DNA from: Litomosoides sigmodontis
Lineage: Eukaryota > Nematoda > Chromadorea > Rhabditida > Onchocercidae
Direction of reading: 5' to 3'
DNA: 64,000 nucleotides
Assembly: GCA_963070105.1 (NCBI GenBank)
Contig: OY718804.1
Location: 4,797,317 to 4,861,316 of the forward strand
Shown here: one piece after another, positions 49,701-63,806 of the stretch
Position numbering within the stretch: the first letter of the stretch is position 1
Layout of the letters: each line of letters starts with the position of its first letter
The notes under the pieces: model-generated
Database searches by the model: none
What the model saw: only the letters and a program-made list of their open reading frames with translations
Told to the model about the DNA's origin: nothing
Made by a program: the position numbers and the translations under genes

Positions 49701-50037
49701 AAAGCTAAATTCCAGAAAACGATATTTGAGACTTTGAAGCTAAAAATCATTTGTTTCATTTTCAATACTCTCATTTCCTGTACTATACAAATCCAATTTA
49801 TTCCAATATGTATGAAAACAGAAGGAAAAAGTACCTTTTCAGTGGTGCACTACTCACCAATGAATCATGATATTCGATGTCGGAAAAATAATGTAGCTCG
49901 TTTCCTGTCTGCACAAATGCAGTAGCCATAAACGGTAAATCAACGCCTAGATCGAAAGTTGCTTCAGCTGCAGTCCAACAGTGGTTGCACTCAAGCTGTA
50001 GTACCAATGTCAATAGCAAACACTTTCCGACAACCAT
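37466..50037 (-). CDS. TMEM131 family, PapD-like ER/Golgi membrane protein
   Basis: Large type I membrane protein. In worms and mammals TMEM131 binds procollagen through lumenal PapD-like/ASH domains and recruits the TRAPPIII tether through its cytoplasmic tail, promoting collagen secretion; in a nematode this would support cuticle formation. Nearly 40 exons, about 1770 aa (human about 1880). The start MVVGKCLLLTLVLQL is a signal peptide, with an acceptor-like TTTTCAG 36 nt upstream. The order signal peptide, repeated PapD-like modules, one TM, then a long disordered tail matches the family throughout. One intron uses a GC donor (49212-49211). Three joins are unresolved: the exon around 44489-44557, the link between 41561 and 40796, and the donor of the exon at 37883-38098. 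Segment entries follow. Identification is very secure, exact tail structure less so. Confidence 0.9.
41561..42148 (-). other. TMEM131 membrane-proximal and transmembrane exons
   Basis: Exon 41960-42148 gives YTPDFLMSWNEAALQF and the conserved HMLSKCYAALPRPHFEN; exon 41561-41694 continues the membrane helix (SALILCLICTVACSYLEAD). CAALPRP and SYLEA are hallmark residues either side of the single TM in this family. Confidence 0.9.
42301..45536 (-). other. TMEM131 lumenal part, C-terminal modules
   Basis: Exons 45366-45536, 45226-45300, 45047-45165, 44722-44830, about 44489-44557 (start unresolved), 44275-44430, 43951-44044, 43790-43868, 43582-43683, 43191-43450, 43011-43112, 42700-42848, 42301-42490. 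Landmarks: SVINENPVAITIKN, SSFAVFRYTL, VFPDAFPGRISSHSL, NCTDDCYVG, TTELVWPKLL, LTNPSSLPVAVQLLPLVIY, LQPGMKVRVRVGF, RNNLTVLEPVVLYGRG, TVKRSFTVMNTGEV, GFRILNCHPF. Several blocks are nearly identical in spacing to the human protein. Confidence 0.83.
45859..50037 (-). other. TMEM131 lumenal part, N-terminal PapD-like modules
   Basis: Exons 49835-50037, 49566-49637, 49213-49333, 48828-48941, 48396-48605, 47978-48175, 47698-47837, 47265-47404, 46928-47084, 46659-46806, 46219-46386, 45859-45933. Key matches to vertebrate TMEM131: LQFTPSELQFDEQSVGV, HFHCSFPEQ then NPGESTTFSVIF, YRIRPLVGVKMPVNG, HNPHPTTLRVTEVY with SDLHLELPG, APYETKTIMNA, GLYSVVDLIDFG and YKGKIVAE. The join from 49213 to 48941 keeps the human spacing between HFHCSF and PGxxT exactly, but only with donor AAG|GCAAAA. 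Confidence 0.87.
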
Positions 50038-53000
50038 GCTACTACTACTGCCAACACACCCGAAATCCTAACTCTGAAAATTACAATGAGAAATAATGAC
50101 GTAATGAATGAATACGCCACTAAGTGAAGCACTTTAAAATTTACCATACTAAACAACATGGCATTCCAGAAATAACGGAGCAATACAGTCACAATTATGA
50201 TGAACATACAAGTGGAGGAGAGAAAAAAATCAGCGAATTTTTAAAAAAGAAATCAGACAAGAATTAGCATCACCCCTTACTTTTATAGATTAAAACAACT
50301 GCTGGGAAGCAAAATTTCACATATAAACACTTCTGACATTAATTAAAAGCTTTAATTGCAATAATTATAATCATCATAGCACTTTACTACCTTCTGTGCT
50401 GATTCTTATTAAATACAAACGAGTACCAACAGTGATGCCAGAAATTTCAATTTACTCCGTGATAGAAAATGCGAATGAATACACATATTTAATTAATTAT
50501 TTATTTACTCATTTATTTAACAAGCCCATAAGACTTGAAGTTACAGATACTAGGTACTTTTAAACAAAAGAAAGTGTGCTTATCGATAATCACTAATATA
50601 ACAATTACTCTGTAAGTACGGGCATCAATGCAATGAAGATATTTGAGCAAAAATATCACTAAAATATTCCTCGCTAAATTTCACAACTACTGATGACAAC
50701 AACTTGATTACCAGTTGAAATCCTTTGAATGCCATTATTAATAAAAGCAAAATGGGCAAAAATTTTTATCTCTAAATCCATTCCAACATCGATATTCAAC
50801 AAAGATATACGACTAGATGGATAACACTAGTCGATAATGTTAGCAAATATGAGGAAGTGGCTATGCACAGTTAAGCAATACGTTCCAACTCGATTTCATT
50901 CCATTTCAACTGACCCCTTTAATTTCAAATATTGACGAAAGTAATGCTTCATAGCTGATGAATTAGTATTAGTTCGTGAAAAGAAGGAGATGTTGCAAAA
51001 AAGGATTCCATGCTTATTTTGCCATATCAAAAAAAAAAAGCAAAACGATGAACTGATCATAGAAGGACAGAGACAAGAATAACAACAAGCACTAATTAAA
51101 AAGTAAACATAGTTCGCCAATCTCACTTCTCCCTCTATGCACAAGTGAAAGCGAAGCGAATTGGAACTCTCTTTTCCTTCGCCTAGCAAATAAACAAACT
51201 TCGAAAGAGTAACGAACGGATGGGTGGAATAGGTTCTACATTGGTTCCTTTGCGAGGTAAGTAAATGATGAAGGAAGAACCAGCACCAACATACCAATTA
51301 CTAACACACATTCCCTGTAACCTATTGAAAATGAGTGGGTGAAGTGATGAGACGATGTATGCATCCTTTGAAATATACAAGTGAAGTGCTCATTAAGGCA
51401 ATTAAATGATTTGGCAAACTGAAACGAAAGCAGAATTTAAAACCAGAAAGCAATCATCAAATATGCTATCGATTAAGCGAATGAATTTTTATTAAAATGT
51501 GAAAAAAAAAGTTGTTTGTGTGCATGTATGTGTGTCTGTGTGTGTATGTGCGGCGTGTTGTAAGCGAAACAAAATTAGGATCAAATTCTAGAAAACCGGA
51601 AGAGAAGATTAATTTTTATATACCATGAGGGAATCGGTTGTTGTTGGAAACCGGCTTCTTCAGTGGATCGTTACCACTCGCCGAGTGAAAGTATTATTGT
51701 AATTGTTAGATGGATGTTACATTAAAATCTACCATGTAACTAACCTACCTGACGGTATGTAGCACAGACACATTAAAATCTTGTCAAATCCACCACGTAA
51801 CTAACGTTACGTGACCTTTATCATACAAAAATTACGCAGCCCTTGGTGTGAAAAAGCTTTTCTCATGTATGCTAAAGGATAAGAATTCATTTCCTGTAAT
51901 TATCAGTGGAACAGCACGAATTATCCTATTTAACTTATAATTGACGCCATTTAAGCGCAATTCATTCTTTCATTTTAAATTGAACGAAGCTGCAAGATAA
52001 TAGAGCTCCGTACGTTTGCATTCATTCAGTCTTACATCATTTATTTCCAAAAAAAAAATGAAATCTTCGACCGTCGAAGTGATTAGAGTGAGGCTTGTGA
52101 CCTCAACTACAACCATACCTTACTTATCTCTGCAAGAAAACGGTTTTGATTAGACTAAGAGGAAAAAAGGGGGAGACTGATTGGTGTAACAAATTGATTG
52201 CGTGATTTTAACCTATCCTGATTATTGCTTTACGAACACGTGGTTTGATATTTACGTGAACATTGCGTTATAGTCGTGTACGCATACACGTATATAGCAG
52301 CTTCCCGTCGTTTAATCATTTCAATTTCCTCCTATGCCTATGACAACATATCATCGCTGGAGACATAATCACTTCGCTGGTAAAAGTTATTAAAGACATA
52401 AATTTTAAATTCTGATAAATTTAAATCTTACAATTTAAATTCAGTTTTAACATATAAAACAGCAGAATAATAGTCGCAAACCATTGATCTAATAAATGAG
52501 ACACAACAAAGGCATGAATGCATTTCGGAGTGCGTGAGATAGCTGAAAGAATGGAGAAGTGAGCCGCCACCTCTATGGGAGTTGAACTGATTCGGAGATG
52601 TACAAATTTCGAAAATCGATTTTCTGATAAATTTTAAACGTCAGTTATCCGGTCCACTCCTCTCTCCCACTTGTTGTGTAAATAAACTTCGAAAAATCAT
52701 CGTCCTTCTTTCTCCCACCTGCTCCCTTCATTTTCTCCCTCTATCTCATCACACTATTAAATTCATTTAAATTATCATGATCGGTGCTACAAAAGAAATT
52801 GTTTGATTAAGTTTGTTAAAAGCTTGAAAAAAGTTGCGGTTCGTTTTGCTTCTTCTTTTCCGCAAAACAGTGTAATGTTTTTGAAGGAATGCCATAAAGC
52901 TTTTGAGTTAGAAAGAGGAAAACTAGCCTAAAAGAGAGAATTAATTTGAGAAGAATATTGGGAACGCTGAGGAATACGACAAAAAATTTTCAACGTTAGC

Positions 53001-53500
53001 TTTTTCACTAAATAATTTCAAATTAAATTTGCTTCAATAAATTTTATTTCAAATGCAAACGTCTGTGACTTTTTTTTTCCTTTCTATCTCTCCTTAATTA
53101 ACATTTACAAATTGTTTAATTTTCATAGGAAAATCCATCATTTTTCCTAATTGAAAAAAAATTTTGATTAAATTCAAAAACATTTCCTTTTATTGTTAAA
53201 AAATGAAAAAATAAGGAAAATATTAACGGTGAAAGTGATGAAATTGCACTGAATTTGATTCAGCTCACTGTGCTGTCTCATTTTAAATCGATAAAAATTT
53301 TACTTATTCGACACAAATGCTCACTGACCTCTTACGCACTCTATAACCGTTTACTCTTCTTCTTATTCCACTCAGCTTCCACTTACCACTCACACCCCTC
53401 TTATCTTTTCTTCCAATCTCTTCTCAATGTTCGTTTCGGCATTTCATCTGCTGCGTTTGTAGTTTGAAGTGTGTGCAAAAAAAAGCTGGAATCGAATTGC

Positions 53501-53575
53501 ATGGCAGAATGGGACCCTCGAGCAACTAACGAGAAATGTGAGTGGATGATGGGATTAGTTCAGCTGAGCACGTGA
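53501..53575 (+). CDS. Short open frame, possible first exon
   Basis: 24-codon frame starting MAEWDPRATNEK with an internal strong donor T|GTGAGTGG at 53538. No downstream exon was found that joins in phase 1, so this is only a candidate. Confidence 0.12.
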   Translation: MAEWDPRATNEKCEWMMGLVQLST

Positions 53576-54329
53576 AAGCTACGCGACGATTACGTAGAAA
53601 AACGAGACTTTCTCAAAATACGTATATATAGTTAGAGAAGACATTAGATACAAACTCAAAGACATATCATTAAGGAATTAAATGGAATGCGTGAATTCCA
53701 CGTGATTATGGCAGGAGGAGAAGTGTTATTCTTGTCTGGTTTATTCACTGTTTACAGAACATAACTTTTAATTTCACTTTTCAACTATCAATTATGTAAA
53801 ATTGGAGCAGTGTAGCTACGTCATTTGTGACTTAAAATAATTATTTCCGAGGAAGGGCATTAGACATAGGAAATGCTCATCAATTAATCTGGAATACGGA
53901 GAATTATTTGAAAATGATAAGGAATGTTTGAAAGAAATGACGTCACTGAGGTAGCCAAAGGCGGTTCCACCTTATCAGAAAAATTAAGGTCAAGGCGAAA
54001 CAGTCCTTTTGCTCATAATTTATGGCAAATTTTCAAGTTCGTCTTTTTTTTTGCTGAAAGACAAGGAAAACGATAACGTAGGAAGGTGTTATCCATTCGA
54101 ATATTTGTGAATGAGAGAGAAGTTGTCACTGACTCGCAGTAATTTTACCTGAGTAAACCGATGAACTGCCAGTGATAAGTCACTTGAAAATACGTGTGAT
54201 GACACGTAGTGAAGAATTCAACGCCACACTTTCCTTTCATCATTAATACAACGCAATGCGGTGGTTCACTAAGCGATCGCTCTATTAGAATTTGAATGTT
54301 TTCCATTTCAAAAGTTGCTGTCAAAACAA

Positions 54330-54440
54330 ATGCGAAATAGCGGACTGATGAAAAATCAGATGGCAGTGGAAGAAGAAGTCGATGAAAAAACGATGAAACG
54401 TTTCAATTTCTTCGGCTCCAAGAAAAAAAGGGAAACATAA
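54330..54440 (+). CDS. Short open frame with basic C-terminus
   Basis: 36 codons, MRNSGLMKNQMAVEEEVDEK followed by a TMKRFNFFGSKKKRET end. The acidic then basic composition is less random than neighbouring AT-rich frames, but no splice partner or homologue is recognised. Confidence 0.15.
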   Translation: MRNSGLMKNQMAVEEEVDEKTMKRFNFFGSKKKRET

Positions 54441-55606
54441 AAGGGAAATTTTTGAGAATTAACTAATTTTGAAATTCTTCGTTTATCAAAGTTTAAAGGC
54501 ATTTATTTTTTTTTTGCAAAATTCATAAGTTTGAAACAAAACAAACTTGACTTCGTAACATTTTCATCGAAAAAATAAGTGAACAATTTAGACTTCCATG
54601 TAACAGCTGAATAATTGAAAATTGAAAATCGCAAATTCGACGGTAACACAATGATTGGGAGGCACAAGACACTTACGGTTTAAAAAAGCCTAAAAGGGAC
54701 AGAAAAAAAATTGAAAAATGTTCCAATTCCTTGAAAATAACTGATTGTAACGTTACGTATTAATAATTAGAAATGAAAAGTTGACGTTTCAGTTGCATTT
54801 TTTCTTTCAATCATTATGATTTAAGTAAATGTCGCCTAACTTATGTGTCTGACGGAATAAATTAAATTTGTAATATTAGGGCTTCTGCAATTATTATTGA
54901 TTGTTTAAAGTTTTCATTTGCCTTTAAATTGAATTAATTTGCAGTAAAATTAATTCAGGTTGGTTGGTAGGCAAAATAGTAGTGCTATTTATCGTAAAGA
55001 ATATTAGTGCCTTTTTTGCATTCAATTTTTATTATAACTTTTTCCATTTGGAAGTTGTTTAATTTCCATTTGTTTGTGATATTTGAATAAATTCAAATTT
55101 GTCAGTTTATTGCACAAAAAGTTAGTTTCTATTTTGTTTTCGCCGGTTTTATGAATTCTTTTAATATAAATGACCGATATCGTTGCAGTGCAACAGAGCT
55201 GCTAATTAATTTGCTATGAAAACATGAAGTTAATTAATTGTCTTTGACCGCATCTTTGAATTAAATCAATTTTTTGGGAAAACAAAGTGATCAAATGTCG
55301 TCTTACTTGAACAATTGGCTAAAGAATCAATTTGGCATAAATTGAAATTGAAATTTATTCGAAACGAAATCAAAAATAATCCAAAATTACTTTTACACTA
55401 ATATGAGAGAGGTCGTTTTTTTTTCTTTTTCCTTTTGAAAAAGTGAATATTAACAAATTGTAATTCATTGTTTCAATGCCTTTCCTGGCTGATTGCTTCG
55501 TACATTTACCTTTAACAACGACTTATCTTTCGCTATCATTTCCTCCAAGTCTTCCACCGTTTTACCTGAAATTCCCTTTCCTTCCATGCTTCACCGAAAT
55601 GAACGA

Positions 55607-58552
55607 TTAGCGACGAACTGTGGAAATGTTTGAGAAAGAGAAATGAGTGAAATGGATGTTCTCACTTCGACGCATACTTAATCCCACCGGTGGCGGCCCG
55701 TTCACTTTGACAGGATCGGATGCGAAGAATTCTTCCGCATGCTCGTATTCCGGTCGTTTTTTCCGATACTTTAACTGTTTGAAAAATTGTTTGCAATTGC
55801 AAATAATTTTAAAAAATTTTTTTGCGAATTCATTCATATTTTGCAAAAATGTCGATAAATTGGAATGTTCAAGTTGATTGTTCGACCGAAAATGAAAATG
55901 CAGGCATGAAAATTAAACGGAACCACGTGTTGAACTTGCAAATCGGATTCCCAATCATATCGGTCATCATAGCTCACATCGATCCGTTTAATTAATTTAA
56001 GAAAGCATTTGTGAATCATTGTATAATCGGGACGATTATAGCAATTTAAATTCCTCAAATGTGGTACTATCGGATGCAATTCCTCTGCAAAATAATTTCG
56101 AACAAATAAAATTGTTGAAAGCGATAGCTTTTGAAAAGATTGATTTGCCTATTTGCATATTCCGCAATTTTCATTCAAATTTGTTTCGTCCTTTCTAAAT
56201 TTAACTAAGCGCTTTAAATTGAAAAAATTTGAATATGAATGATGCAATCAAAAGTGAGCGCAATCTTTTCAGTTTCTCAAAATTTCACTCAGTCCTCCCT
56301 AAACATCTGCTAAATGCGATGTGAGATCTTTTACACGCTTCCCTTTGCGCCTTCCAAACAAACTTTCCAGGCTCTCTTTTTAGGGCTCAAAGAGCACACT
56401 CATTGAAACCTGGAAAGTGACACAGCAAATCCCTGTCGCTGATATTCATTTTTTTCATCTCTAATCTCTCCTTATCTCTTTCATGCTGCCACGGTAAGCC
56501 ACAATGCATTTCTATAAGCAAATAAATCAACGACCAAATGTCGTCTTTGCGTCCCTGCAATTTATCGTATGGCACTCTCTTTACCTTTCATGCTTCCTAC
56601 ATTACCTCTCAGCAGGTTTTATTCCTCGACAAATTCGCATTTCCTTCCTAATTTCACTTCCCACGCTGCTCACCTCCCGGAACTGAAGGGCGGGCAGAGG
56701 AGCGGGAGAGGAGGGGCTGGAATTGAGTGGGATGGAAGCAACGTAGGGAAGTTTGAGAAACAAGTGAATGAGTTTAGGTAATATATGACTTATCGATTGA
56801 TCGGAAGTTTCCAAGGTGCGAAAATTTTTCCAGCAACTTTTTTTTCCCTCATTGGCTTAACCTGTTCTTTCTTCTCGTGCACTGACGGCGAACAGTAACG
56901 CATTGTGCCACGGAACTCCGCAGAACGTCGAGCGCGCCGTGCTATCCAATGGCCCTTGCGTTTCTCAAAAGCGTAATTGCTGGAAATGCTTGCTACAACG
57001 ATGTATCTGAAGCTTCCGCCCTATACTTCTCGACAACTCCTTTTCTTATGAATTGGAATCAATGTATGCCACTGTCTTTGAGAAAAAAACCACCAAAGGT
57101 ACTGAGACTTCACGAATGTTTGACCTATCAAATGTGAATGACAGCTGTTGAGTTGAATGAATTCATTTAGGGCAAATGATTTCATCCATTCCCACGGATC
57201 TCATTTAAGTTATTTTTCTTGCAAAGTGAAATTTCCTGGTGAATTTAAAAATTAAAAAAATTTTGTGTCATGTGGAGACGTGCTCATGTGTCATCGTGTT
57301 TTGTGCCACGTTTTTCACGTGAAGAGTGAAAAAGAAATCACCGTGCTAATCCAAAATCCAAAATATGAACACATCGCGCTTGTTCCACGTCGCTCTCGTG
57401 TCCCATCACGAAATTAGCTGGCTTTATATCGCGGTGCACAAAACCGATGTCATGCAACAACTTAATGCTATACAGACATTGAATACCAATGCGAGACCAC
57501 GTCTTCACCGATAGATATTCCTCCGCGCAACTTATCTTAACTTTAACTTTCGTCACTTCCAATTTGGTTGAGAATTAAATTTCAAAATTTGACAAATTCA
57601 ACTGCTGAAGTGTTGTTTACATAAATTAGCTTCCTCATTAGTCATAAAGCGAATTCCATTTTAGAATTATCAATAATTCACGACTAAGCACTAATTTTGT
57701 TATCGGGAAACACTCCAAAATATTAGCAAAAAGTTTCGTAAGTGATAGTAAATTTTTACAAACTTTGGATTAAATAAATTTAGCAATAACTTTTGAAATT
57801 GGACTACATTTACTTGACGAACTAATTAATTGCATGAATTGGCTCATTCCAGGTAGATTGAATGAGGAGAGATAAGATGTAATTACTTTAAGTGTTCGAA
57901 GATTTTCACCAAGTAATGTAACAATCATGTACGAAAACTTTTTGTGTCTTGCAGCATGAAATAATTTCAGCACATGTGGCTTATCGCCATCACGATTGAG
58001 AATGTTTATTATCATAATCTGAATATTTAAATCCAATGAAATTTCTTAAATTGATCTAGAATTGCAATTTCGGGAATTGAATTTGTGCAGTTCAATGAAT
58101 GAATAACTTCAGAGGCAAACATTAAGAGTGAAAACTCTCCAATTATAACTCGAAATTATTAAGCAAAGAAAACGATCGATTGCAAGAAGTAAAAAGCATC
58201 ATAACTTCCAACTGATATCTTTTAAATATTAGTTGAAATGTTTGAAAATGACTGATAAAACATAGCAAACTTCAAGTTTGATCGCTGATCCTCCTTCGAT
58301 ATCATTCGGCTCAGCTTTTAACGCAGCGTAACGACCACGTTCTTGAATATGCTCTACACGATATACTTGACCAAAGCCACCTTCATCTAATTTATTCTTT
58401 ATTCGCCATTTACCAAATCTGAGTTTTTCTTCCTCATTAATTCATTTAACGATCACTTCGATAGCAAACATCTTTCCTTGCGACAATGTCAGCAACGACT
58501 CTTGTAGAAAGCTCCTACATCAAACTTCCGCTTCTTTCACAACTGCCGACAT
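55607..58552 (-). CDS. TTBK-like casein kinase 1 superfamily protein kinase
   Basis: Serine/threonine kinase of the CK1/tau-tubulin kinase-like group, hugely expanded in nematodes and often sperm-enriched there. Exons: 58526-58552, 58271-58432, 57887-58018, 57342-57535, 56862-56979, 56410-56578, 55936-56084, 55607-55774; 372 aa, nearly all kinase. Motifs: DEGGFGQVYRV loop, YAALKAEP (catalytic Lys), LLGENLRTLK, VHRDIKPANFV, LDFGLAR, EFRGTMRYCSPSVH (CK1-type substitute for APE), RKDDIWSLIYLLIE, LPW, and YDWES at the domain end. A short basic tail follows. The tiny nine-codon first exon (MSAVVKEAE) is inferred: the glycine-loop exon has no in-frame Met and an in-frame TGA lies just upstream, while the two pieces join in phase. 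The splice acceptor there (AATGAG) is poor. Confidence 0.85.
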
Positions 58553-59819
58553 GCGTGCGTGCAAATAAACGGAAAAAATGGCACAGATACTGTTGATAAT
58601 GATAGGCAGCATAGTTAATTTGATTTTCTAATTAACCTTCGACCGGGTTTGAAGTCAATCCATGATGAATGTTCACTTTCAGCTGTCACTTTAGCACTCT
58701 TCATTGCATATCTTCATGCAAAGTTAGGCATCATTTAATTTTCAAATGTTTTTGCAGTGAAGCTAAGTGATGAATGATTTAGAGAAAATGCCAACAAAAT
58801 TAAAATCACGCTCCCTTCAGTAATTAAAGCTATTTAATTAGATATAACTTGCAATCCTCTCCACCTTCTCTTCCTATTAGATAAAAAAACTTTGCTGAGT
58901 AACTTTCCTAAATTCAAGCATCACATCTGCAAAATTAATACAAAGTATGATGTGAATTTCCCGAAATTTTTCATTATCAAAATTTGAAAAACAGATGATA
59001 TCTTCGTTTTATTCTTAAATATATCAAATTCATGAGCCTAATTAGCCTCAATTTCAATTTCAATTACTTATGAAGGAGCACGTTTGAGAAGTTCCGTTAT
59101 TTTGCAGGCAACTACGGTAATAATTCCACACCTAATACACGAAATCACGCGTATATTTGTTACTTATAAACAATAATAGGGAAAGTGAATTATTGCGCTT
59201 TTATAGAAAGATCAAAATTTGCATGTCATTAAAGATAAGGTACTTGTGTCGAGATTTTATAAAGTTATTTTGCAATATACTACACAAAAACTTCAGCTGC
59301 TATAAAATAAACTTTCCCTGACACCAAAAAGATCTGTAAAAAAGTTTTGTGATTGGATTTAAAGATAGGTAGTCATATCACTGATTTGCAGTAATGTGCA
59401 GATAACTCTCTTAATGAGCGGAAAAAAAATAGATGCAGCAAATATACCGTTATTCACTTTAGCCCGTTATTTGCTTTACATAATTAGTATTATTTGATAA
59501 TAACGTTTTTTTGACTACATTTATACGATTTTAACAGAGACTTTGACTATTGCTACCAGACCCATTGTGACAACAGCGAAGTGCTCTTCCTCAACCAGAA
59601 CGGTTGTTCTTCAATTATCATGTCAGTGAGAAAAATAACGTTAAGTAAATTTCTGTATCTCACAGTTTGAAAGACATGACTTGCATGAATTATGATTTTG
59701 CATCACAAAAAATGATATTACGATTCAGTCGTTAGTGTTACACACGTAAAAGAAAACTCAGCTTTTACTTCACTTTACAATACAATTCCCTCGGAAAACA
59801 TTGCAAGATTATTCCGCAC
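58553..59819. other. Intergenic, TTBK upstream and L40 3' flank
   Basis: AT-rich with no supported gene or repeat; only short frames without splice context. Confidence 0.5.
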
Positions 59820-61906
<2,087 letters not shown>

Positions 61907-63806
61907 TCATGCAATACCCTTAGTTGTTTTACGCAGTAAGATAAGGAGAAATCGTTTAAGTTTACTAAGAAAGGAGTCGAAGTCTTCAACTTTCACAAAA
62001 ATTCCGGAAAACTGTAAGAAATTCATTTGAAAACAATGAAGGGAAGAGAAATACCTACCTCTTCACAGTTGTGAATAAATAAACCACCAAACAGTCGTAC
62101 AATAGGAGGGGAGAATTGTGGAGTGAATTCGAATGATTCAATAGACGTTGCACTGGTGGCGGCTGTTGTACAATGTTGGGAGTAAGAAGAACTTCCATCC
62201 TCGTTGTAGTCTGATTCTGACCACTGAGGTTGAACTAATTTTTGCTGAAATACGTGTTCATTCATTAAACAGAAGTGAAGCTTTTCCAACTTATTATACC
62301 GCTAAGCTTTCTCATTCAATTTTATACGGCAAATCAGTCTTCGAAGAACGACAGTGAGAGTAACGGGGGGAGGAAGGGAAGCAACATGGCAGGCATCATC
62401 TAATTTTGAAATGTTTTTGCGAAAACAATGGAGACGTTTGACATGTTTTAAGAAGAATTGATGTGAAGCATCAGTATTCATATAGTAATGAATGAGAAAT
62501 AAAATTTGAGAAACCTGATATGGCAATGATGTGGTTGGCAATGATGGTGTAATAGCTGTGGTAGCGGTAGAAGTTGAAGCACTTGACGAGGAGCTGCGAG
62601 TTTCGCTACTTAGTGACTCAGGTAGAGGATTTGTTGTTTGAGATGTTGCCGATGTTTGATCTGGTTTCTCGCGGCTCCAATCTTGCTGAGAAGTAGGCAG
62701 GGTTGGAAAAGTTCTGAGTGATGGCGGAAATGGTTGATAAAATCTGGGTGGTGCGCCAGGTCCAAATAGAGCTCGAGGTGGTGGATTAAAACCGAACGGT
62801 GCATCGGTTCCCAATACAGAAGGCGGTCTAAGAAGAGGTTCTAATGGTGCTCCAGTGCCAAATGGTGCCTGAGGTAATGGATAGATTCCAGATGGTGCAC
62901 AAGTTCCAGTTGTAGCAAGAGGTGGTGAATAGAATCTGTTTACTGCACCGAAGCCGGGTGGTGGGCATAATCCACACGGCAATCCGGCTGGTATGCCGCT
63001 CCTTGGTACTGTCTGAAGTGGTAAATAGAATGCTGGTGGTGCGCCGACTCCGGATGCTGCTTGAGGTGGAAGATAGAAGCCAGGTGGTACCCTTGCACAT
63101 CCTGGACCAAATCCAGGCACTGGAAAAATTGAACGGGTAGGATCATACATATTCGGAAGAGGAAGAGGAGCAGGTCGTCCAAATAAAGGTGCAGTAAAAT
63201 CGGGATATACAGATCTGGTCGAATCGTCCGTGTTCGCACGTTCCGCTACCGTGTGACATCTTGATGATGCATAGGTTCTTTCCTCCTGCGGTAATTGTTT
63301 CACAGAACCAGCTGGCGCTGATGGCTTATGGTAAAGGTTGCGATCGCCTTCTTGAATTCGTCGCGAAAAACGACGATTATGTAAATTCCCACTCAATAAT
63401 TGGCTCCTGTGTGATGGTACCATCGTTTCATGCGATAGTTGCCTAGATGTTGATTTACCGAAACCATGTAACTTCCGGATTCGCTGAGAGTATGAAGGTA
63501 GTGGATCAGTTCGTGACGAAATTTCCGATCGTGGTCGCCCGGATTTCCGATATGAGAGACTTCGAGATGAATTATCGTTTCCGCTTCGTCCGGCAGTGTG
63601 CTGAAAGTATAACAGACGACCTGTTACTGCGTCCCTCAATGATAATGGACTAGTAAGCTGTTGCGTAAATCAAAGAATGAAATTTCAGACAACATTCTCA
63701 CCACTCCCCCAGCATGTCTGTATGCTTTACACTGTCCCTGTTCTTCCATGCTGCCTTTTTCATTGTCCCGTTGCTCTCCTTCACGGCTTTGCTGTTCTTT
63801 AGACAT
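61907..63806 (-). CDS. Proline/glycine-rich protein of unknown function
   Basis: I do not recognise this gene. Exons 63702-63806, 62515-63600, 62059-62244, 61907-62011 join in phase 0 throughout to 493 aa. Residues 1-35 are charged (MSKEQQSREGEQRDNEKGS); about 36-180 are Ser/Arg-rich (for example SRSLSYRKSGRPRSE, reminiscent of RS-type proteins); about 190-340 form degenerate Pro/Gly/aromatic repeats; about 345-400 are Ser/Thr-rich; the C-terminal 95 residues are acidic then more ordered (VRLFGGLFIHNCEE, then VEDFDSFLSKLKRFLLILL). No signal peptide, TM or catalytic motif is clear. An acceptor-like CCTTTAG lies 11 nt upstream of the ATG and AATAAA follows 16 nt after the stop, so the gene looks complete. 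A nuclear/RNA-associated role is only a guess from composition. Confidence 0.75.
62700..63125 (-). repeat. Degenerate coding repeats, Pro/Gly/aromatic
   Basis: About seven imperfect units of roughly 18-20 codons, recognisable by versions of GAPPxFYxPxQ (for example RVPPGFYLPPQ, GAPPAFYLPLQ, CAPSGIYPLPQ, GAPPRFYQPF). The repeat keeps all three minus-strand frames partly open, which explains several overlapping spurious frames. Confidence 0.8.

Larger units (their letters stand above)
50038..55606. other. 5.5-kb gene-poor interval
   Basis: No convincing gene. It contains the TMEM131 5' flank with a probable trans-splice acceptor at 50075-50074, a GT-rich microsatellite (51524-51553), a degenerate direct repeat sharing acattaaaatct and gtaactaac (about 51719-51745 and 51770-51805), and many short AT-rich frames. 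Two plus-strand short frames with slightly better character are listed separately. Confidence 0.55.

Noticed and set aside
53255..53467. 70-codon plus-strand frame
   Set aside because: Random-looking hydrophobic and Ser/Tyr-rich translation of T/C-rich DNA with no supporting signals.
62610..63239. Several overlapping 64-99 codon frames on both strands
   Set aside because: They are out-of-frame shadows of the proline/glycine repeat region; periodic codons keep the other frames open.
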